IMG/VR virus record: IMGVR_UViG_3300008110_000397
Span: 1 to 43,442 of that record
Source: a virus
Direction: 5' to 3' (one strand)
Length of the DNA: 43,442 nt
Of the stretch, positions 39,312 to 43,442 are shown piece by piece. The position numbers were made by a program, and so were the translations under genes. The notes beneath the pieces were generated by a model. It saw only the letters and a program-made list of their open reading frames with translations. It was not told where the DNA came from and searched no databases. The first letter of the stretch is position 1. Every line of letters begins with the position of its first letter.

Positions 39312-39935
39312 TTAGTCGTTGCTTTCCGTGCCAAGTGTTCCGGCATTGCCGCAACAGGGGCAGATGGAATTGTCGTTTAAACGGGCGGCTTGCATTGCCG
39401 ACACGCGAGCAGTCCACTCGCATTCGCCGCACCACAGTTTCAGGAGGCGCGTTCCCTGCTTCTTACGCAGATTCGGGTCAACCTTTGCATGGGGATAGTC
39501 ACCCAATGCGGCGGTGATTTCGGCAATCTTGGCGGCGAGTTCCTCTCCGGCAACGGTGGCGGTCAATGCACCGACCAGTCCAATCTGACGGGCGATTCGT
39601 TTAAACTCGCCCCTGTGACCACACGCATTACCTGCGTAGACATGCACCAGTTCGTGGGCGAGGACAGCGACTACATCGGCGGCATTGTCGAGGATGGGAT
39701 TGATGAACACCTCGGCAGTGCCGTCAGCACTGATGGACGGGTCGAAAGCCTGTCCTATGGTCACCTTGCCGTTGCGACTGCCGCGATACCCGATAGGGAA
39801 ACCGCAGGACACCCGATAGCGTTTGCCCTCCCATTGTGACGGTTCAATTCCGGCGGCGGTGAATACGCTGTGCTGAAGCATGACAGCGGCGGATGCGAGG
39901 TATGTTTCCCTCTCGGTGAATTTGATGTTGCTCAT
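39312..39935 (-). CDS. SprT-like zinc metalloprotease
   Basis: The protein has 207 residues. The active-site motif is HELVH (94-98) in VLAHELVHVYAGNACGHRGE, with a third ligand His107. A C-terminal zinc ribbon has CGEC (169-172) and CPCC (192-195). This is the SprT/Spartan arrangement, whose known members cut proteins off DNA. In phages such proteins lie beside MoxR-type ATPase genes, as here. The ribosome binding site is GGAGCATCACC. Confidence 0.88.
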   Translation of the reverse strand: MSNIKFTERETYLASAAVMLQHSVFTAAGIEPSQWEGKRYRVSCGFPIGYRGSRNGKVTIGQAFDPSISADGTAEVFINPILDNAADVVAVLAHELVHVYAGNACGHRGEFKRIARQIGLVGALTATVAGEELAAKIAEITAALGDYPHAKVDPNLRKKQGTRLLKLWCGECEWTARVSAMQAARLNDNSICPCCGNAGTLGTESND

Positions 39936-39983
39936 GGTGATGCTCCTAAGTTGGGTGATGGTTTAAACAGGGTTGATGGTGGA

Positions 39984-40145
39984 TTATTGTGTTTGTTCTG
40001 CCTGTTCAATACGGAACAGGGCATTGTCTAGGGCTTGTATTGCCACGCTATCGTCCGGCGTGCGTACACTCTTTGCAACAAGCTTGCCTTTTGCCGTCTT
40101 GATTGATTGCTTGATAATTTCCAGTTCGCCTTGTGAGATTTGCAT
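39984..40145 (-). CDS. Small hypothetical protein, first gene of the leftward early operon
   Basis: The protein has 53 residues from ATG 40145 with a modest CAGGA upstream. It is helical: QISQGELEIIKQSIKTAKGK, then AIQALDNALFRIEQAEQT. A much longer upstream frame exists but is Arg/Pro-rich and unlike a protein. Function is unknown. Confidence 0.65.
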   Translation of the reverse strand: MQISQGELEIIKQSIKTAKGKLVAKSVRTPDDSVAIQALDNALFRIEQAEQTQ

Positions 40146-40580
40146 ATTTAATCCTGTTGGTGGTGGTGGGTGATACACAACAGCCGCCCTGACTGAGCGG
40201 CTGTAATCTAGCACCGTTGATACGGTTGATGCCGCATTGCGCGGCTTGATTGAGGTCGTTGGCATTGCGCCCCCTCGGTGTCTGCACTCGCACCGCATTG
40301 CGCGGCACGGCTTGTTATCTCAGTCCGTCATGCGATGGCTCGCTGTATCGGGTCAGTAGATTATCGTGGCAACTGCTTCCACGGGTCAGGGCGGTTAAAC
40401 CCGACAGGTATCGCGCCTGTCCCCACGCACCCAATCCTGTAATCTCGTTCTACCGGATGGTCGCCTCGGCATATCGCTCCGGCTGTTCGACCAACTGCCG
40501 GAAGCTGTGTCCGCGCCGTTGGTAGGCACAGTAGGCACAGAGTCACTTGTATCTGTCAACACCCAAACCACAAAAAAGTT
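40146..40580. other. Non-coding stretch with hairpins and GCATTGCGC repeats
   Basis: No convincing gene is seen on either strand. It holds CAGCCGC/GCGGCTG (40181-40203), GCCGCATTGCGCGGC (40231-40245), a second near copy (40293-40306), CGTGG/CCACG (40365-40383), GACAGG/CCTGTC (40403-40421) and a 9-bp tandem repeat GTAGGCACA (40521-40538). On the minus strand a perfect TTGACA (complement of 40554-40559) lacks a good -10. It could be the leader of the leftward early transcript or part of a packaging or replication site. Confidence 0.5.
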
Positions 40581-40638
40581 CCGGATGAGGGTTAAGTGAC
40601 TGAAATGCAAGGCGAATTATTTTTCATTTAAACCCGTT

Positions 40639-40970
40639 TCAGCACGAAAATCCTGCCGAAATCCGTCTAAACTGCGCAGAAAATCCGACCCTGAGCGCAA
40701 CCCGTCACGAACTTTTTTTCAGCACGAATGCGTGTAAACGCGGAGCAGAAAAAACGCTGAGAACCGCATGGCACAAGGCATACAGCGATACTGTGTAAAC
40801 GCAACACAGAAACACGAAACGCTGAGAACCGCGCCAGTACTGGCTCTCAGCACTATCACACGATGCAACATAGCACAGCACATTCATCGACATGGCTGAA
40901 AGCCGCATAGATACTGGCTCTCAGCACTATCGTGATACAACGCACGATGCAATCGCAACGCATTGCGCGG
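40639..40970. repeat. Array of imperfect repeats and hairpins upstream of terS
   Basis: Units seen by eye: TTCAGCACGAA (from 40639 and 40718), GTGTAAACGC (near 40731 and 40793), AAACGCTGAGAACCGC (40752-40767 and 40817-40832), a variant GGCTGAAAGCCGC (40894-40906), and TACTGGCTCTCAGCACTATC (40838-40857 and 40912-40931, 74 bp apart). The units fold: GCTGAGA/TCTCAGC encloses the palindrome GCCAGTACTGGC (40833-40844), and GCTGAAAGCC pairs with GGCTCTCAGC. CGCATTGCGCGG recurs at 40959-40970. No coding frame runs through it. A packaging (pac/cos) site, operator array or structured RNA are possible. Confidence 0.7.
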
Positions 40971-41153
40971 AACATCGACAACGCTGAAACGCAGGCACAG
41001 CAAGGTGCGCAAGCCGATAGCAATCACGAAAACACTTGCAAAATGCACAACGAATAATCAGTCATACATCGCTACACCCCGCGATTCATAAGGCTTACAG
41101 CACCATCGAAGTGATGCTACAATCAATCAAACATCACGCAATGAGGTGCAAAC

Positions 41154-41639
41154 ATGGCAGGGAAAAAAGACGACTACGGACTCACCGAAAAACAGCTGAG
41201 ATTCGCTAACGGCGCGGTCTCCGGCTTGTCACTCGCTGACGCTTACAGGCAAGCATACGATGCAGAAAACATGAGCGAACGCGCAATCAGGACGGAAGCA
41301 TGCCGACTTGCGGCTCACCCGAATGTTGCCCGAGCGATGGAGGCGATATCAGGCGAGAAGCAGGCGAAAATGCAGGTTCTGACGGTCTCTGACCGCGACA
41401 TGCTGATAACGAACCTGAGACGATGGACAAAGGGTGACGAGACACCGACATCCGGTCAACTTCGTGCGGCTGAACTGCTTGGCAAGGCATGCGGACTCTA
41501 CCGTGATGTTGTCGAGACTCGCACCGAGAGACCGGCGGCTGAGGTACTGGCTGACATCGAGTCGCGCCTGAACGCACTAGGTGCTGAACCGATTAAACAG
41601 GTTGACGGCGGAGAGGAAACGGGCGCGTGTGTTCACTAG
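41154..41639 (+). CDS. Terminase small subunit
   Basis: The protein has 161 residues. An N-terminal helix-turn-helix (LTEKQLRFANGAVSGLSLAD, AYRQAYDAENMSERAIRTEA, CRLAAHPNVARAMEAI) is the typical opening of small terminases of the Terminase_2-like type. A helical oligomerisation part follows (VLTVSDRDMLITNLRRWTKG), and then a short basic/acidic tail. Small terminases recognise the packaging site and regulate the large subunit, encoded 540 bases downstream. The start ATG 41154 follows GAGGTGCAAAC. The last codons run into an alternating purine-pyrimidine tract. Confidence 0.85.
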   Translation: MAGKKDDYGLTEKQLRFANGAVSGLSLADAYRQAYDAENMSERAIRTEACRLAAHPNVARAMEAISGEKQAKMQVLTVSDRDMLITNLRRWTKGDETPTSGQLRAAELLGKACGLYRDVVETRTERPAAEVLADIESRLNALGAEPIKQVDGGEETGACVH

Positions 41640-41770
41640 CCGCGTGTGTGCGCGGTTATTCGTGCGCGTGTGCGTTTATACGGCGCGAGCGCGTGCGGTA
41701 ATTCGTGCGCGTGGGTGTACGCATACCCCTACCCCCCTGTGCGTGGGCGAGCGTGAGTGTGCATATACAT
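41628..41770. other. Alternating purine-pyrimidine (GT/CG) tract
   Basis: The DNA is a nearly regular alternation of G/C/T/A purine and pyrimidine steps: GTGTGTGCGCGG, GTGCGCGTGTGCG and GTGCGCGTGGGTGTACGC. TTCGTGCGCGTG is repeated at 41659-41670 and 41702-41713. A C-rich run (CCCCTACCCCCC) follows. Such sequence favours Z-DNA under negative supercoiling. A short open frame across it is probably an artefact of composition. It lies right after terS, where packaging sites are often found. Confidence 0.7.
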
Positions 41771-41868
41771 ATGAATTCACTCAAACGATTCCACACATTT
41801 GGGTTTATCGTCCCCTAAGTCCTTGATTTTACGCGACATTGTTTCCACAAAAAATTTTTTGCAAAAAA

Positions 41869-41919
41869 TTTAGCATATTTAAACAAAAACGATTGACAAC
41901 TACAGAGAAATATGCTAAA
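41869..41919 (+). promoter_or_regulatory. 12-bp inverted repeat around the terS-terL promoter (operator candidate)
   Basis: TTTAGCATATTT (41869-41880) and AAATATGCTAAA (41908-41919) are perfect inverted copies 27 bases apart. The -35 box lies between them, and the right arm covers the start of the -10 box. A third partial copy, AAATATGCT, lies at 42128-42136 in front of terL. A repressor or activator binding both arms could control the unit. TTTTTTGCAAAAAA (41855-41868) directly upstream is a perfect A/T palindrome that may act as an UP-type element. Confidence 0.75.
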
Positions 41920-41921
41920 AT
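41893..41921 (+). promoter_or_regulatory. Consensus sigma70 promoter between terS and terL
   Basis: TTGACA (41893-41898), 17 bases, TAAAAT (41916-41921). Transcription should start near 41928. A very AT-rich segment precedes it (41847-41880). Confidence 0.88.
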
Positions 41922-41927
41922 CGGAAT

Positions 41928-42092
41928 CGCAATACGAGATGGGGACGAGAGATAAGGTTTAAACTCGTCTTGAAAGGTAGAATTTTTGATTTGGATGGGT
42001 GGTTAAGAACGAGTCCACATCGATAGTGTAGGGTATAAGGTGTTAAAAGGGATTAGAGAAGTGGGTTTTGACTCATCTCTCGGTCCCTTTTT
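41928..42092 (+). ncRNA. Candidate structured RNA between terS and terL (~165 nt)
   Basis: The stretch runs from the predicted start of the promoter to an intrinsic terminator and holds no credible open frame. It contains stems: GACGAG/CTCGTC (41944-41949 with 41964-41969, GTTTAAAC in the loop), a GATG-TGG/CCACATC stem with a bulge (about 41993-42020), and the terminator stem. The compact promoter-stems-terminator order is that of a small RNA or a long attenuated leader of terL. I do not recognise an RNA family. A packaging RNA (as in phi29) is an attractive but unsupported idea. Confidence 0.55.
42045..42092 (+). terminator. Intrinsic terminator / attenuator before terL
   Basis: AAAAGGGA (42045-42052) pairs with TCCCTTTT (42084-42091), with an inner stem AGAGA/TCTCT (42055-42059 with 42076-42080). 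Five T residues end it at 42088-42092. It would stop transcripts from the promoter at 41893, either fully (small RNA) or partly (attenuation of terL). Confidence 0.75.
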
Positions 42093-42093
42093 C

Positions 42094-42108
42094 ATTACAC
42101 GGTGTAAT
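42094..42108. promoter_or_regulatory. 15-bp perfect palindrome, operator-like
   Basis: ATTACAC-G-GTGTAAT is a perfect inverted repeat directly after the terminator and 70 bases before terL. Two more short inverted repeats follow (CAAAG/CTTTG at 42112-42126 and GGGC/GCCC near 42144-42157). It may bind a dimeric regulator of terL, or shape the mRNA leader. Confidence 0.55.
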
Positions 42109-42177
42109 CTACAAAGGCAGTCTTTGGAAATATGCTGGAAACGGGGCTATTGCGCCCTGCAAAAACGAGGTTTTTAG

Positions 42178-43442
42178 ATGGGATTGACGCCAGAGTTGGT
42201 GCAGAGGATACGGAGTCTTCCGCCGGAGAAGCAACAAGAGTTTGCTGGGCTGTTGGCGGAGTATGAGACTGCATCTGGGCGAGAGTTATGTCGCACCAAG
42301 TTCATCCCGTTTGTTGAGAAGGTCTGGCCGGGATTCATTTCTGGCCGACATCACCGGATTATGGCGGAGAAGTTTGAGGCGATTGCCAATGGCTCGCTGA
42401 AACGCCTAATCATTTGCATGCCACCCCGGCACACTAAGTCTGAATTCGGTTCGTTCCACCTGCCAGCGTGGTTTTTGGGCCAGTTCCCCGGTAAGAAGGT
42501 GATTCAGGCCTCTCACACCGCTGAATTGGCGGTCGGTTTTGGTCGAAAGGTCCGAAATCTGGTCGATACGGACCAATACAAGGATATTTTCCCCGAATTG
42601 GAGCTTCGCAGTGACTCCAAAGCGGCAGGACGCTGGGATACCAGCAACGGCGGAAGCTATTTCGCTATCGGTATTGGTGGTGCCGTCACCGGTAAGGGTG
42701 CCGACCTGCTGATTATCGATGACCCGCATGATGAACAGGAAGGCCAGTCCGGCGACCCCGCCGTTTTTGACCATGCCTACGAATGGTACACCTCCGGTCC
42801 CCGTCAACGACTCCAGCCCGGCGGGGCCATCGTCATCATTGCCACCCGCTGGTCCAAACGGGACCTGATTGGTCAAGTCCTCAAGGCCTCCAGCATGCGA
42901 CAGGGCGTGGATGAGTGGGAGGTTATTGAGTTCCCAGCCATCATGCCGTCCGGTAAACCCCTTTGGCCGGAGTTCTGGCCGATTGACGAGCTGGAAGCCA
43001 TCAAGGCTGAAATCCCAATTCACAAGTGGGAAGCCCAGTATCAGCAGAACCCAGTATCCGAAGGCGCGGCTCTGGTTAAACGGGAGTGGTGGAAGGTCTG
43101 GGAGTCTAAAGAGCCACCCGGATGCGACTACCTGATTCAGTCATGGGACACCGCGTTCCTCAAAACCCAGCGGGCCGACTACTCTGCCTGCACCACATGG
43201 GGCGTGTTCTACCACCCGGACGACAATGGGAACATGCAGGCCAACATCATCCTGCTCGATGCCCACCGGGAAAAGATGGAATTCCCGACCCTGAAGAAAC
43301 GGGCGCTGGAGATGTACAACTACTGGCAACCCGATAATGTCCTCATCGAAGCCAAAGCCGCAGGCATCCCACTTATCTTTGAACTCCGGGCAATGGGTAT
43401 CCCTGTCACGGACTTCACACCGTCACGAGGCAACGATAAAAT
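42178..43442 (+). CDS. Terminase large subunit (3' end cut by window edge)
   Basis: ATG at 42178 follows GAGG at 8 bases; 421 codons are visible and the frame is open to the right edge. The N-terminal ATPase shows a Walker-A-like ICMPPRHTKSEFG and Walker B LLIIDDPHDEQEG, then motif III VIIATRWSKRDL. The C-terminal RNase H-like nuclease begins with LIQSWDTAFLKT (first catalytic Asp) and continues through NVLIEAKAAGIPL. This is the motor that translocates and cuts the DNA. The last nuclease motif lies outside. It is transcribed in the same direction as terS but separated by a promoter-terminator unit. Confidence 0.95.
   Translation, partial: MGLTPELVQRIRSLPPEKQQEFAGLLAEYETASGRELCRTKFIPFVEKVWPGFISGRHHRIMAEKFEAIANGSLKRLIICMPPRHTKSEFGSFHLPAWFLGQFPGKKVIQASHTAELAVGFGRKVRNLVDTDQYKDIFPELELRSDSKAAGRWDTSNGGSYFAIGIGGAVTGKGADLLIIDDPHDEQEGQSGDPAVFDHAYEWYTSGPRQRLQPGGAIVIIATRWSKRDLIGQVLKASSMRQGVDEWEVIEFPAIMPSGKPLWPEFWPIDELEAIKAEIPIHKWEAQYQQNPVSEGAALVKREWWKVWESKEPPGCDYLIQSWDTAFLKTQRADYSACTTWGVFYHPDDNGNMQANIILLDAHREKMEFPTLKKRALEMYNYWQPDNVLIEAKAAGIPLIFELRAMGIPVTDFTPSRGNDK

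Larger units (their letters stand above)
251..41964. repeat. Dispersed GTTTAAAC octamer (21 copies) and TTTAAAC core
   Basis: By eye I find the palindromic octamer at 251, 2048, 2922, 3101, 11058, 14347, 15364, 17747, 22131, 24889, 26010, 28680, 32741, 35528, 37074, 37912, 38124, 39375, 39599, 39961 and 41957. About 28 further sites have the 7-base half form TTTAAAC on one or the other strand. Equal-base chance would give under one octamer and about five heptamers. Sites fall in different codon phases (PFKL at 251, GLN at 2048) and in gaps between genes, so protein sequence alone does not explain them. Confidence 0.85.

Noticed and set aside
40361-40546. tRNA-like pieces (a TTCGA loop and a GGTAGAACG segment)
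   Set aside because: I could not build a cloverleaf with a proper acceptor stem and T arm on either strand.
40250-40610. Open frames of 60-90 residues on both strands in the non-coding kilobase
   Set aside because: Residue make-up is Arg/Ser/Pro-rich, there are no ribosome binding sites, and hairpins and repeats cross them.
41581-41826. 81-residue open frame after terS
   Set aside because: It runs through the alternating GT/CG tract, giving Arg/Val/Thr-rich sequence without protein-like pattern, and it has no ribosome binding site.

Overview
The window is a 43.4 kb piece of a tailed double-stranded DNA phage. It is cut inside a tail-fibre-like gene on the left and inside the large terminase gene on the right, so portal, capsid and most tail genes presumably lie just outside. 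The gene set points to a podovirus-like phage of a Gram-negative, probably aquatic, bacterium: a very large multidomain ('polyvalent') virion protein, small Gly/Ala-rich ejection-type proteins, and an M15 endolysin with a three-helix-type holin. The host cannot be named from the sequence. No phage RNA polymerase or DNA polymerase is visible. Several near-consensus sigma70-type promoters suggest dependence on host transcription, and replication probably borrows the host polymerase.

Layout. (1) 1-21.6 kb, rightward: end of a tail fibre, two paralogous small tail-associated proteins and a Gly-rich putative adhesin; the lysis genes; a nozzle-like tail protein and a jelly-roll-like fibre; four ejection/internal-virion candidates; then about 10 kb coding for one giant polyvalent protein, currently split over three reading frames by three frame changes. 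(2) 21.6-29.5 kb, leftward from a strong promoter at 29475-29503: PD-(D/E)XK exonuclease, DUF1071/Sak3-type annealing protein, SSB-like small protein, an HTH protein, a glycan/methyl-transfer cassette (two glycosyltransferases, two methyltransferases), a secreted small protein, and a NinB-like recombination mediator, ending at a perfect terminator. (3) 29.5-32.2 kb, rightward: RusA-like resolvase, an AT-rich iteron-bearing stretch, primase-helicase, and a PD-(D/E)XK-like nuclease, ending at a bidirectional terminator. (4) 32.2-40.1 kb, leftward: about 20 tightly packed, mostly unrecognised small early genes, plus a MoxR-type AAA+ ATPase, a candidate VWA-like partner and a SprT-like metalloprotease. 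(5) 40.15-42.18 kb: a repeat- and hairpin-rich non-coding kilobase, the small terminase, an alternating purine-pyrimidine tract, and a promoter-leader-terminator unit that looks like a structured RNA placed between the two terminase genes, followed by the large terminase.

Four things stand out beyond the gene list. The octamer GTTTAAAC and its heptamer core occur far more often than chance across the whole window, in several reading frames and between genes. A candidate structured RNA with its own promoter, inverted-repeat operator and terminator sits between terS and terL. The giant virion protein carries a recurrent basic-RYS-basic motif at domain borders and three clustered frame changes. 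A duplicated leader contains a sequence one base away from the bacterial parS consensus.
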